DNA from: Saccharomycopsis crataegensis
Lineage: Eukaryota; Ascomycota; Saccharomycetes; Ascoideales; Saccharomycopsidaceae
Assembly: GCF_037102585.1 (NCBI RefSeq)
Contig: NW_027043838.1
Coordinates: forward strand, 1,364,001 to 1,428,000
DNA length: 64,000 nucleotides
Direction: 5' to 3'
Each line of letters opens with the position of its first letter. Position 1 is the first letter of the stretch. The position numbers and the translations under genes are program-made. Under the pieces are notes generated by a model, which saw only the letters and a program-made list of their open reading frames with translations, ran no database searches and had not been told where the DNA came from. Below are positions 1 to 9,576 of this stretch, in pieces.

Positions 1-2162
1 ATATATCGGTGTATCAAGTCAGTGGGACGAATTTCTCAAGAGCTCTTCCTGACTGGATTGCCAAAAAGAGAAAGAAGTCTTTGAAGAATGATCTTGAATA
101 TCAACAACGGATTGAATTGATCCAGGATTTCGAATTCTCAGAAGCTTCCAACAAGATTAGAGTGACAAATGATGGGAAATATTGTATGGCCACAGGGGTA
201 TACAAGCCACAGATTCACGTATATGATTTTGAAAATCTTTCACTTAAATTTGATAGACATACCAACGCCGAAAATGTGGATTTTTTATTGATGGCCGATG
301 ACTGGACCAAATCGGTACATTTACAGAATGATCGTTCCATTGAGTTTCAAAATAAAGGAGGCTTGCACTACCGTACAAGAATCCCTCATTTTGGTCGTGG
401 TTTGGCTTACGAAACCAATAGTTGTAACTTGTTTGTTGCCGCTAGTCAATCAGAATTGTTTCGTTTGAACTTGACCAAAGGGGTGTTCCTTAAACCATTT
501 GATTTGGAAATCGAACAAGGAAAAGGGGCAAACTGCGTAGACATTAACCCGAAAAATTCTCTTCTATCGGTGGGGCTTGAAAAAAATATCGTGGAATTCT
601 GGGATCCAAGAGCAAGATTTAGAGTAGCAAAATTGACGGTTGAAGATAATGGATTTTCGGATTTCGCTACGAATTTATTGGGGGTCACTGCCACTTCATT
701 CAAGGATGATGGGCTTCATTTTGCATGCGGTACCTCTGACGGGAAATCATATATTTACGATTTAAGATCATCTAACCCAATCACCGTCAAGGACCAAGGG
801 TACGGTTATGACATCAAGAAGCTAACATGGTTGAACAACAATAAGAACAACCAAGATGCCCAAGACTTGATCTTGTCTTCCGATAAGCGTATTGCCAAGA
901 TTTGGAACAGTGAAACTGGGAAACCTTATGCTTCGATGGAACCAAGTGTCGACATCAATGATATTGCGTATATTCCAGATAGTGGGATGTTCTTCATGGC
1001 CAACGAAGGGATACAAATGCACACTTATTATATTCCAAACTTGGGACCGGCACCACAATGGTGTTCATTCTTGGATAACTTGACCGAAGAAATGGAAGAA
1101 AAGCCAAGCGATACCATTTACTCTAATTACAAGTTTATTACTAAGGAAGAATTGAAGAAGTTGAATATTGCTCATCTTGTGGGTACCAAGGTCTTGAGAT
1201 CCTACATGCATGGATACTTCATTAGTACCGAGTTGTATGATAAGGTTTCATTGATCGCCAACACCATGTCATACAAGGATATGAGAGATAGAGAAGTGAG
1301 ACAACAAATGGCTAAACAAAGTGAATCGAGAATTAAAAGCTCGGGCGTTGCGTCATCCAAGATCAAGGTCAACAAGAACCTTATCGAAAAACTTTCAGAA
1401 AAGAAACATGGGGACAAGATGGTGGACTCGTTACTTGCCGATGATCGTTTCACGGATATGTTTGAGAATCCAGACTTCCAGATTGATGAGGATGCTCATG
1501 ATTATAAACAATTGAACCCAGTTAAGGCACCTGGCGAAACAGATGATAGACCAAGAGCTTTGACTGCTGCCGAGGAATCAGATGAAGAAAGAATGAATAA
1601 GAACTATGAGAGAAGTGATGATGAATCAGCTAGCGAATCGGAAGGTGAAGAAGATTATAACGATAAAGATAAATCATCGGATACCTCTGATTCGGAACCT
1701 GAATCAGAAGACGAGGTTGCTAGAAAGATGAGAATTGCCGAAGAAAAAGCGGATGAAAAGGAAAGAAGAAGAGTTGAGAGATATAAAAAGAGTAAAGCAG
1801 AATCAGATAAGTTCCTTAAACAACTCGAAAATGCCAACAAATCTAACAAATCATTCAATATGTTATCTGCTGATAGCGGCAATGGAGATGCTAAGTCTGG
1901 CAGATCTTTCAAGTCGCTCACTTCAGAAATTAACAAGAACCAAAGAATATCCAAAGAACAAAGCTCCCATGAGCAAGTCAGAGTTCACCGCCATGGTAAA
2001 GGGGAGGTGGAGATCAGTTTTGTTCCACAATCTGCTAAAGAAAAGAAGCAACAAAAACAAAAGATCTTGGATGAAGAAGATTATGACGAAGAGAAAGACG
2101 GAAGACGGGAACAAAGATACGAGGGCCGTAGAAGAGTTTCAAAGAGAACTATTTTCGAATGA
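1..2162 (+). CDS. ENP2: Enp2/NOL10 ribosome-biogenesis WD40 protein, 5' end cut by window edge
   Basis: Nucleolar 90S/SSU-processome factor needed for early 40S ribosome assembly. The visible frame opens at base 3 and gives 719 residues. The first readable residues (ISVYQVSGTN) match an internal stretch of yeast Enp2, so about ten residues and the ATG lie outside the window; the GTG at 9 is not the start. Family landmarks are SRALPDWIAKK, the WD40 propeller (about residues 50-350) containing VEFWDPRARFRV and KRIAKIWNSETGKPYASMEP, and a NUC153 motif (DDRFTDMFENPDF ... YKQLNP). The tail is highly acidic, then basic. Length fits the yeast protein (about 707 aa). It is convergent with RFA1. Confidence 0.96.
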   Translation, partial: ISVYQVSGTNFSRALPDWIAKKRKKSLKNDLEYQQRIELIQDFEFSEASNKIRVTNDGKYCMATGVYKPQIHVYDFENLSLKFDRHTNAENVDFLLMADDWTKSVHLQNDRSIEFQNKGGLHYRTRIPHFGRGLAYETNSCNLFVAASQSELFRLNLTKGVFLKPFDLEIEQGKGANCVDINPKNSLLSVGLEKNIVEFWDPRARFRVAKLTVEDNGFSDFATNLLGVTATSFKDDGLHFACGTSDGKSYIYDLRSSNPITVKDQGYGYDIKKLTWLNNNKNNQDAQDLILSSDKRIAKIWNSETGKPYASMEPSVDINDIAYIPDSGMFFMANEGIQMHTYYIPNLGPAPQWCSFLDNLTEEMEEKPSDTIYSNYKFITKEELKKLNIAHLVGTKVLRSYMHGYFISTELYDKVSLIANTMSYKDMRDREVRQQMAKQSESRIKSSGVASSKIKVNKNLIEKLSEKKHGDKMVDSLLADDRFTDMFENPDFQIDEDAHDYKQLNPVKAPGETDDRPRALTAAEESDEERMNKNYERSDDESASESEGEEDYNDKDKSSDTSDSEPESEDEVARKMRIAEEKADEKERRRVERYKKSKAESDKFLKQLENANKSNKSFNMLSADSGNGDAKSGRSFKSLTSEINKNQRISKEQSSHEQVRVHRHGKGEVEISFVPQSAKEKKQQKQKILDEEDYDEEKDGRREQRYEGRRRVSKRTIFE

Positions 2163-2558
2163 GTTTTATTTATTTATTTCTGCTGCAATGGGTATATTAA
2201 TTAGTTTATCTTGAAATGTATATTAATAGAGTTTCGTTATTTTTTTTCTATTTTCTTGTAATTTTGTGCATCATTTTACATTTACAATCTATGTTTACAA
2301 TCATAGTATATATTAATGAATGGTACAGGAAGCAGAAATAAAACCTATCAGAAAAAAGTTGTCCTTTTTGAGAATAAATGAAAAAACAAGAAGCAAATCA
2401 ATTTCTGAAAGAAGGACAATCAATCAGTAAAAAGTTGAGACAAACATGAACAATAGAAATAATAATAAACCACGGGAAAATAAAATCATGAAAAGTTAAT
2501 CGTTAATCAGGAAAAAAAGGGCAAAACAAAGATATTTTAACAGTCGAACGCTGGTAAA
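2163..2558. other. Convergent intergenic region ENP2/RFA1
   Basis: A 396-base A/T-rich gap between two convergent stop codons. It holds T-runs and AATAAA-like motifs expected of back-to-back 3' ends. I see no coding or RNA gene in it. Confidence 0.6.
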
Positions 2559-4394
2559 TCAATTTAAAAGTTTCCCTAAAGCATCGACCAACGCGTCACA
2601 TTCACTATTGAAATCTAAGTGACCAATATTTTGTACTTGGTATCTGATTCTGCTAACTCCATTATAGTTATCTTCTCTGGCAGAGATTCTAAAATTGAAT
2701 TCCTTCATGTTGATTGCTTCAAAAACCTCTTGGAACTTGTTGCTATCGCCAATGGCATCTTGTTCCCTAATCTTGTGAAGCTCATTGGCATCACATCCCA
2801 ATAGCACCTTAGCCGATTCATCAAACAAAGTAACCCAGATTTGTCCAGTATGGTCTAAAATAGAACAACTCAAAATATAACGGTGGTTTGGCTGTGGATG
2901 GTTCACGTCACATTTCTCACATCTCCAAGTGCCATCTGGTTGTTCAATGACTTTTCTATTACACCCTGTGCTAGAGCATGCTGGGTAACTGAAGTTTTCT
3001 GATTTGATGAAGTTGATGGTAGCCTTCAAGTTGAAGTAATCTGGCTTCTCATGAGTCCCCAATCCTTCATCTTGAACGTCTTTGATGGTTTTCCGATCAT
3101 TGGTCACGTTTCCTTTAGTGCTTCCGACGTCTTGTTTAAGCGACTTGAAGTTTTCTTCTTGACCCTTAGTGTCGTACCAGCCTTTCAAAGCAAAAGCTTC
3201 AGGAACATCAGGGCTACCGGAGATTGTACCAGATTGGGTTAATGATAAACTTCTTCCTCCGAAATCTTGCACCCTAGCACCTTTGACCGCCACCACGCTA
3301 TTGACAGGTAGAGCAAAATCAAGGGCCATTTTATTCCATAATCCCAAAGTAATCGAGAATTGGGATTGGTCGACAAGCACGACATCTCTTCTATCATATG
3401 GACGACCAGTAGATTTAGAGGTGATTTGGAAAGCAGGATTGACTTCTCTAAGAACCCCAACGACGTCAATAACGGAATTGACTTCCAAATCTTCAACTTT
3501 CGATAATGGAACGAAATTGTAGGTCAATTTTGGGACGTCACTATCGTCAAGACATTCTTCAATGACAGAATCTCTATCCAAACTCAATTCGTATGGATGT
3601 TTCAAAGTAGAAAATTGGGTTCTAGCAGGATTAATTCTTGCTTTTGAGACGTAAAACACTTTACCTTCTTGTAAAACATCGAAAAGTTGATCAGCTTGAT
3701 CGTTAAAAGCAGTAGCCTTGATTTCATTAGTTTCGTCTAGGAAGTTCACATTGAACAATTTACCTTCACCCTTTTGGTTCGACCAAGTTCTCATTGGACT
3801 CTTGTAAGAGACTCTGGCTTTAATGGTCCACAAGTTCTGGTAAGGGGATAATTGGTCGATAGCAAACAAGTTTGGACGCTCAGGAGCTTTGCGAGTCTTA
3901 ACCGGTTTTGTATCATGACGGGTGGCCGCTGGGATAGGTGGTGGGGATGCACTTTTAGCAGCAGCAGCAGAAGCATGAGATTGAGCATTCGAGGCATTAC
4001 CAAGAAGCAGGGATTCAGTAGGGTGAAGTTTGAAATACTCATCCATGGTAGTAGTTTTATTCATACCAATTCTTGCATGGGCTGATTCAAGCACTTGGAA
4101 TCCTCCAATGATAATGACATGTTTTGTCTTTTCTCCACTTCCCATCAATTCAATCCCATAAGGAGCAATTTTGATGATCGACAGTTTTTGAACACCATCG
4201 AAATTAAACCCATCGGAGGCCTTGCAAATACCATGACACGAGTATTCACCATCAGTAAGAATATATCTGAATCTTTGAGTGTGCTCATTACCAATGTTCT
4301 TAAGATTGGTGATTTGAAGAGCTAAGGAGTCTGGATAACTGCGTCCACAAAATACCTCCTTTAAAATACCTGGAATGACCCCGAATTCTGACAT
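2559..4394 (-). CDS. RFA1: Replication protein A 70-kDa subunit
   Basis: Largest subunit of the heterotrimeric single-stranded DNA-binding complex RPA, used in replication, repair and recombination. The frame is open further upstream, but the ATG at 4394 (MSEFGVIPG) gives 611 aa, matching the family (about 620 aa), and the upstream extension is low-complexity. Domains: N-terminal OB fold (about 1-110), an Ala/Ser/Pro linker (130-170), DBD-A starting near 178 (IDQLSPYQNLWTIKARVSYK), DBD-B (about 300-410), and DBD-C with a four-cysteine zinc site (YPACSSTGC ... WRCEKCD). Two in-frame CTG codons fall at residues 71 and 129; both sit at non-conserved sites that tolerate Ser. The gene is divergent from PRP38 and its promoter carries MCB- and SCB-like boxes. 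Confidence 0.97.
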   Translation of the reverse strand: MSEFGVIPGILKEVFCGRSYPDSLALQITNLKNIGNEHTQRFRYILTDGEYSCHGICKASDGFNFDGVQKLSIIKIAPYGIELMGSGEKTKHVIIIGGFQVLESAHARIGMNKTTTMDEYFKLHPTESLLLGNASNAQSHASAAAAKSASPPPIPAATRHDTKPVKTRKAPERPNLFAIDQLSPYQNLWTIKARVSYKSPMRTWSNQKGEGKLFNVNFLDETNEIKATAFNDQADQLFDVLQEGKVFYVSKARINPARTQFSTLKHPYELSLDRDSVIEECLDDSDVPKLTYNFVPLSKVEDLEVNSVIDVVGVLREVNPAFQITSKSTGRPYDRRDVVLVDQSQFSITLGLWNKMALDFALPVNSVVAVKGARVQDFGGRSLSLTQSGTISGSPDVPEAFALKGWYDTKGQEENFKSLKQDVGSTKGNVTNDRKTIKDVQDEGLGTHEKPDYFNLKATINFIKSENFSYPACSSTGCNRKVIEQPDGTWRCEKCDVNHPQPNHRYILSCSILDHTGQIWVTLFDESAKVLLGCDANELHKIREQDAIGDSNKFQEVFEAINMKEFNFRISAREDNYNGVSRIRYQVQNIGHLDFNSECDALVDALGKLLN

Positions 4395-4489
4395 TTTTTC
4401 TTCTTTCCTGTTTATTGATGATATGATTATCGGTTGATATTCAGTTAAACTTGAAGTTGATGGTTTGCCACAATTGGAAAAAAAAGAAA

Positions 4490-4527
4490 ACGCGTTGTTT
4501 TTTCCAGGAAAAAAAAAAAACGCGAAA
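4490..4527 (-). promoter_or_regulatory. MCB (ACGCGT) and SCB-like (CGCGAAA) boxes upstream of RFA1
   Basis: ACGCGT lies at 4490-4495 (palindromic) and CGCGAAA at 4521-4527, about 95-130 bases upstream of the RFA1 ATG. These are the consensus sites of the yeast G1/S factors MBF and SBF. RFA1 is a known MBF-class gene in budding yeast, so G1/S control is a reasonable inference. The same 265-base region also serves PRP38, which is not normally cell-cycle regulated. A CACGTG E-box is at 4545-4550. Confidence 0.6.
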
Positions 4528-4659
4528 AAAAGAATAGCTTCTTCCACGTGATCAAAAATTGCCTTTTTTCTCATCTTTAAGAATAAATGGTTCTTGATCT
4601 CATATGCTTATTTGTATTGCCCATTGACAAAAATATTTCCCAATAATCTAGGATAAATT

Positions 4660-5334
4660 ATGAACGTATCTAATCTTACACCACAACCTCAGGAAACAGA
4701 CTCCTCGAAAAATGAATTCAAAATATATCAAGACCGAGGACTTGCTAAGAATGTTAAATTGGTCCATGGGGTAAACCCAGTATTATTAGTGGAAAAAATC
4801 ACTAGAGAGAAGATTCAAGACTCAATATATTGGAAATTAAATTGCTTTGGTATAAATATAATCGGATTCATTGAAAAGGCCTCAAGTTTGCAGCTTTTAG
4901 CGGGGACAAATATCTCTAATAATCCATCGCATTTCCAATGTCTTATTCTTAAGCTCTTGCAGATCCAACCCTCGGAAGAAGTGATCAGGGAATTCTTGGA
5001 GCAAAAATATTTCAAATACTTGACCTGTGTCGCATTATTTTACGTTAGACTATGCTACGATTCAAAAGAAGTGTACGAAGTGCTAGAACCATTCTATGAG
5101 GATTTTAGAAAAATTAGGATACGGGAAAACGCCTATTCCGAAGTGAAAGAGTACCATATTGATGAATTTGTAGATGATATGTTGCGGAAGGAAAGAGTGT
5201 GTGATCTTATTTTACCTAGACTAGTGGATCGATTAGTGTTGGAAGATAATGGGGATTTAGAACCAAGGAAGAGTATTTTCGAAAATAGTGAAAGTGAAGA
5301 GAGTGATGACGAAGTTGACGAAGATGAGTTGTAA
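4660..5334 (+). CDS. PRP38: Pre-mRNA splicing factor Prp38
   Basis: U4/U6.U5 tri-snRNP component required for spliceosome activation. The 224-aa frame contains the PRP38 fold: VHGVNPVLLVEKITREKI near the N terminus, YWKLNCFGIN, then FQCLILKLLQIQP and YLTCVALFYVRLC, where the family shows its most conserved helices. It ends in a short acidic Ser/Asp/Glu tail (SESEESDDEVDEDEL). The ATG at 4660 is the first in frame and fits the usual length. It is divergent from RFA1 and convergent with YAF9. Confidence 0.93.
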   Translation: MNVSNLTPQPQETDSSKNEFKIYQDRGLAKNVKLVHGVNPVLLVEKITREKIQDSIYWKLNCFGINIIGFIEKASSLQLLAGTNISNNPSHFQCLILKLLQIQPSEEVIREFLEQKYFKYLTCVALFYVRLCYDSKEVYEVLEPFYEDFRKIRIRENAYSEVKEYHIDEFVDDMLRKERVCDLILPRLVDRLVLEDNGDLEPRKSIFENSESEESDDEVDEDEL

Positions 5335-5502
5335 AGTAAATTTCTGGGATTATATTATAGAGTTTTTATGTTGTACTATATTTTAGTTGGAATTAACGTA
5401 AATTTTGTATTTCTTACAGTCTGAAAGTTCCATTTTCTTTTTAATCATAACATCGTAACATTTAAAAAGGCCTATATCAAAGCTTATAAACTTTTCATTT
5501 TT

Positions 5503-6465
5503 TTATTCTGAGTCTACGTTCTCATCATCATTTTCTTGCTCTTGTTTGTGTTCCTGTTCTTTTTCCTGTTCTTGTTGTTGTTGAATTCTCTGTTTGTTAG
5601 TGAATTCCAATTCTTGAATTTTCTTTCTTGCACTCAATATCTGTTCCTGAACTTCTCCTAATGCGTTATTGATCCTGAATAGTTCTTCTTGTTCTAATTC
5701 ATCACTGTATACTAACTCCGTAGTCTTTTTGGAGTTTAGTAAATGGCCTGGCTTGTTAGTCAATATCTTAAAGAAATCCTCTGTTGGTTCATTGAACATC
5801 AATTCATCGTATAGAACCGACTCCACCGTTCCATCTGGATTCACCACTCCTGAACCAGACCCTACAGGCACCGTACCTCCAGACTCCCCAACTTGGGGAT
5901 TATAAGGATGTAGTTTCAAATGATGGTAAAACTGGACCGGTTTTTCATTTGATTCTGGTTGGAAAAAAATCTTGATGATCACTTCGAACTCCCCCCATCC
6001 GGTCTCAGTGATTTCAAACGGCGGGGATTCAATGGTTCTCAATGGGTTACGAATGGTATCATGGAGCTTGAATACCACTTTTTTGATCATGGATAAATCC
6101 TGCGATTTGGTGGGATCACGGACAAATACTGTCCAGGAATGTGTATGGTCAGAAGGAACTGACGAAGGTTTGTTGGTGGCATCGAATGGCGAGGCGGTAT
6201 TCCCGTAGATTATTGGGCGGGAGATAGAAATATTCTAAGAGTCAAGGAATGTGAGTAATTAATGATCGATCAATAATATATTTGCGATTGAAAATTCAAA
6301 TCAGCTAAAACTATGAAAGAACATGAAGATCCCAATTAGAACAGCTGATCAGACTTGAAATTAAAAACAAAAACAAAAACAAAAGCAAAAACAAAAACAA
6401 AAAGAATAGAATAGAACGAAATTAAAAAATAAACATACCTTTACTCTTTTGACGTGCGGAGCCAT
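5503..6465 (-). CDS. YAF9: Yaf9 YEATS-domain chromatin reader, two exons
   Basis: Subunit of the SWR1 and NuA4 complexes; its YEATS domain reads acylated histone lysines. The gene is split. Exon 1 is 6439-6465 (ATG at 6465, encoding MAPHVKRVK), followed by a 204-nt intron 6235-6438 and exon 2 at 5503-6234, which begins NISISRPIIYGNTA. The joined N terminus matches yeast Yaf9 (MAP...SRPIIYGNTA), and the spliced protein is 252 aa against 226 in S. cerevisiae. Starting at the internal ATG at 6090 would lose the first YEATS strands, including HTHSWTVFVRDP. The YEATS core continues through MIKKVVFKLHD and ITETGWGEFEV. A Gln/Glu-rich coiled-coil tail follows. Confidence 0.93.
6235..6438 (-). other. 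Spliceosomal intron of YAF9
   Basis: Read on the minus strand, the intron starts GTATGT (6438-6433), the canonical yeast donor. It has a near-consensus branch site TACTCAC (6257-6251, branch A at 6252), and ends CTTAG at 6235. Splicing is phase 0 and restores homology on both sides. It also contains a run of AAAAAC-type units on the plus strand (about 6361-6403). Confidence 0.9.
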
Positions 6466-7686
6466 TGCAAATAATTATAATGCGCTGACCAAAGGAGCTG
6501 CTTAGTTTTTTCAAAATGCAAAAAAAAAAAAACACAAAAACTTTCTATAAATCTGTTCTTTTCAGATCCTAGAAAAATTAACAGAGATAAATCAGGTAAA
6601 AATGAACTGATCAGAGGCAGAAATATTACAAAATACCTATTGTTTATCAATTTTTCCCAATTTTTTGATATTTTGAAAACAAAATATAAAGAACACTTTA
6701 CCCGGCAAACAATCGAGGAACTTCCACTATTCAAGGCAAGTGAGCTCCACTATTACTAGACAGATGATAATCAAACAATAAATAAGAAACCTCAAGGCTC
6801 CACGGTAAAAACAATTTTTTTTTTTACCATGTTCATTTCTGTTTCTTTTGTATGCTGTACACTATATTAAATTTATAATTGTGACTATTATTTATCACGA
6901 ATCACAACAAAAATGCAAATTCGTGTACTGATAACCAAATTTTGAATTTTCAACAGAAAAATATATTTCTCACCCTATTAAGTATAATATAAAACTTTTT
7001 CTCTTGTTTTTGAGGGATATGACAGGGCAAAATGTGAAGGGACAACGAAACAAAAACCTAAATGATAACTAAAATTGAATGAAAAAGAATAATAGTCCGA
7101 AAGTCAAACCAGAAACGACCGGAAAAATGTGATTTATAATAGAAAACACGGAGAAAAAAAGAGAAGGAAAATAAAAGAACTGAAACTGATAAATTTAAAA
7201 AATAGAAATTTCATTCCACGGAGGAGAATAAACAGCTGCTAAGGCAAACAAACAACAACAAAAAATAATAAATAACAATAATGATGGAAAATCGTAACAA
7301 TCATAGACAATACCAGGTTATACTTGGATGTTAATGGAGATCATTAGTCAAAAAGTGGCATAGGAAAATAATTCAAAATCAAGTAAAGAAAAAGCCTTTT
7401 GCGAATTCAACCATTAGAATACCATTTTTAGATTGTTATGCTTATAATAAATAAGTTGATGATATTATGGGAAAAAGGGGAAGATGGCATCAACTTCTCT
7501 GATGATTAGATTTGACTAGATTGATGTAGTTGAGGTTATTGAAACTGAGAGAGGGGTGGGGAGGAAGAATGGTAATATATGAGAACCTGTAGCTTTGAAG
7601 GAAAGAAAATAATGGGTCCGATACATAAAAGAAAAAAATGCACGAATATGATACAATAAGCCAGCAATTGTGTAGTTCAAAACGAA
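6466..7686. other. Intergenic region upstream of YAF9
   Basis: About 1.2 kb between the YAF9 start and the 3' end of an orphan gene on the same strand. The sequence is strongly A/T rich with many A-runs and no frame longer than about 100 codons. I found no tRNA T-loop motif and no snoRNA box pair that I could defend. Confidence 0.5.
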
Positions 7687-8286
7687 CTAAATCAACAAAT
7701 GCACTAAAAGTAAACCGAGTCCTCCAATAATTATGAATCCCTGGTTTAATTCCATAGCAAAATTGTCTATTGGATCCCATTCAATTCCGCTAATTAGGCT
7801 ATGAACGCTTCTTTTTCCTACTTCGACATACTGTTCTGGATAAGAGGACTTAATTTTGTTAAAGTCATTGAGAAAATGAAACAAAGAACCAAAATTGATG
7901 GCCACAGGAGACTCAGAAATCATGGATGCATTTGGAAGAGATGAAATCACCATGCCCGTCAAGAGGATAGTGAACAATGTAGTGGAGATAACCGACTTGG
8001 TAATATTGAAAAAATCAAGAGAATGTAGATTATTACAAGAGGAGTTCTGAGACAACACATGGCAAGCAGCATTGTTGAGGGTAGAAAGAGAAGGTGAAGA
8101 GGAGTAATATGTCATCAATGGCGCTCTAGTAGCAGTCAAGGAGGTTTTCGTTGAAGCTCTTTGGAGGTCTGACTTTGTCATCACCAGCAGTGAATGGTTG
8201 GAGTTGGGCAAATATTTGAGAACAGGGGAAGAAAGGTTTGGGGATGATGATGTATATCTTATATAACTAAAGGAGTAAGTGGACAT
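7687..8286 (-). CDS. Orphan putative membrane protein (199 aa)
   Basis: I do not recognise this protein. The frame runs from an ATG at 8286 to a stop at 7687. The N-terminal 90 residues are rich in Ser/Thr (for example YTSSSPNLSSP). A hydrophobic segment lies near residues 98-117 (SVISTTLFTILLTGMVISS), and the C terminus is hydrophobic (GFIIIGGLGLLLVHLLI), compatible with a tail anchor. Between them is a soluble stretch with WDPIDNFAMELNQ. The length, the ATG start and two clean hydrophobic segments favour a real gene, but no homologue is known to me. It is divergent from SKI3 with a 1.3-kb gap. Confidence 0.5.
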   Translation of the reverse strand: MSTYSFSYIRYTSSSPNLSSPVLKYLPNSNHSLLVMTKSDLQRASTKTSLTATRAPLMTYYSSSPSLSTLNNAACHVLSQNSSCNNLHSLDFFNITKSVISTTLFTILLTGMVISSLPNASMISESPVAINFGSLFHFLNDFNKIKSSYPEQYVEVGKRSVHSLISGIEWDPIDNFAMELNQGFIIIGGLGLLLVHLLI

Positions 8287-8660
8287 TATTTGTTTCTGAT
8301 ACGACGATGATGGGCGATGAGTTGGTCAAGTCAGATGTTTGTGACGGCAATTAATGGAATGATTGGCTGATCGGACAGGGAAAAAAAATGATGAGAGAGT
8401 GAGGATTGGGTTAAGAAGCTACTGCTCATAGAAAAGGAAAGAAGATAATGACCAGCACTGTAACAATTGTTTTCCTTTTTTAATTTGTTATAGAGGATGG
8501 ATGAAAGAGTCAAATCAGGATTGTCAATATTTGACTGAGAGGGGAATGAAGTTGGGTTAACCTTTTGTTCCTTTTTTTTTTTCTTCTCTTTTTTTCTTTT
8601 TCTTGTTGTTATTTTTGTTTAGGGGGCGCAGGAGCCAATGCGAGATGCTTTGTGTACTTT

Positions 8661-8706
8661 CTATATATATATATGGATGGATGAATGGATGGATGGATGG
8701 ATGGAT
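8661..8706. repeat. Compound (TA)n-(GGAT)n microsatellite
   Basis: A run of TA dinucleotides passes directly into ATGGATGG-type tetranucleotide repeats with one variant unit (ATGA). Confidence 0.85.
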
Positions 8707-9285
8707 ATATATCGAGGGATCGTTATTGATACTTGGTTCAGTGTATGGTTTGATGGGAATGTGTAGGAACAATGTTTTAGGATGAGTGTGGAGTATTGAT
8801 GGTGGTAACAATAATACCTTAGCTGACACCAACAATAACAATAATAATAATAGGAAATTAAGGGTGTGATAAGGAAGTTGAAAAACGAGGATTGTAATTT
8901 TTGTTTTTATGCCATACAGCTACAATAACAACAACAACAACAACAACAGTGGTCAAGGTGATGTCATCGTACAAAGAGCTATCCACTGCTTTTTGTAGCC
9001 ACTACAGCCCAGAATAGCATTGTAGAAGGGTAAAGGCTCGCCACAAACGGTGTCAAACGCCTGCAAGTGTCGGTGGGTGGGTGTACATACCACGCTTTTT
9101 TATATAAATAGCCTTCCATGCACCCCCCTCCTCTCCACCACTCGGAGTGCTTTTAGCAAACGCATCATCACATGGGATCCACCACTGCGGGAAGATAACT
9201 TCATCTCGTGCACAGTCACGTGAAAATTACATCCTGATATTCCCAGGGTGGTCTATTATCATTTGACCGTCATAAGCCAAACAGA

Positions 9286-9325
9286 TATTATTATTATTAT
9301 TATTATGTATATATATATATATATA
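9286..9325. repeat. Compound (ATT)n-(TA)n microsatellite
   Basis: Tandem TTA/ATT triplets followed by TA dinucleotides, 250 bases upstream of the SKI3 ATG. Confidence 0.85.
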
Positions 9326-9576
9326 GTATTCCCTGATTCCTAGCAGCTAAACTGTAAAGGTACTGACTGTCCAACCACCTGTAAATCACACACTCTTCAA
9401 CTTCTTTCATAGTGCAGTCCGATTCACTACAAACATCCTTACCCATCGTGGGTTTTTTCTTGACCCGACCCTTTTTTTTTCTCCCTCAAAAAATCTTGGG
9501 AATTGCAGTTCATAACATTGCAACAAGGGAGCCATCATCACCAGTAATCAGCCACTTGACATTGACATTCCTACTA

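Larger units (their letters stand above)
8287..9576. other. Divergent intergenic region with microsatellites upstream of SKI3
   Basis: A 1.3-kb region. It contains (TA)n followed by (GGAT)n at about 8661-8706, a (CAA)n run at 8928-8948, (ATT)n then (TA)n at 9286-9325, and a CACGTG E-box at 9217-9222. Open frames across the GGAT repeat are low-complexity (PSIHPFIHP-like) and not convincing genes. Confidence 0.6.

Noticed and set aside
9-11. GTG as start of the ENP2 frame
   Set aside because: The codons before it continue the Enp2 homology to the window edge, so the gene is simply truncated.
4395-4574. Upstream extension of RFA1
   Set aside because: Low-complexity Phe-rich translation of A/T tracts, containing the MCB/SCB promoter boxes; no family member has it.
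8557-8841. Frames through the GGAT microsatellite
   Set aside because: Composition is dictated by the tetranucleotide repeat; no domain or ATG context support.
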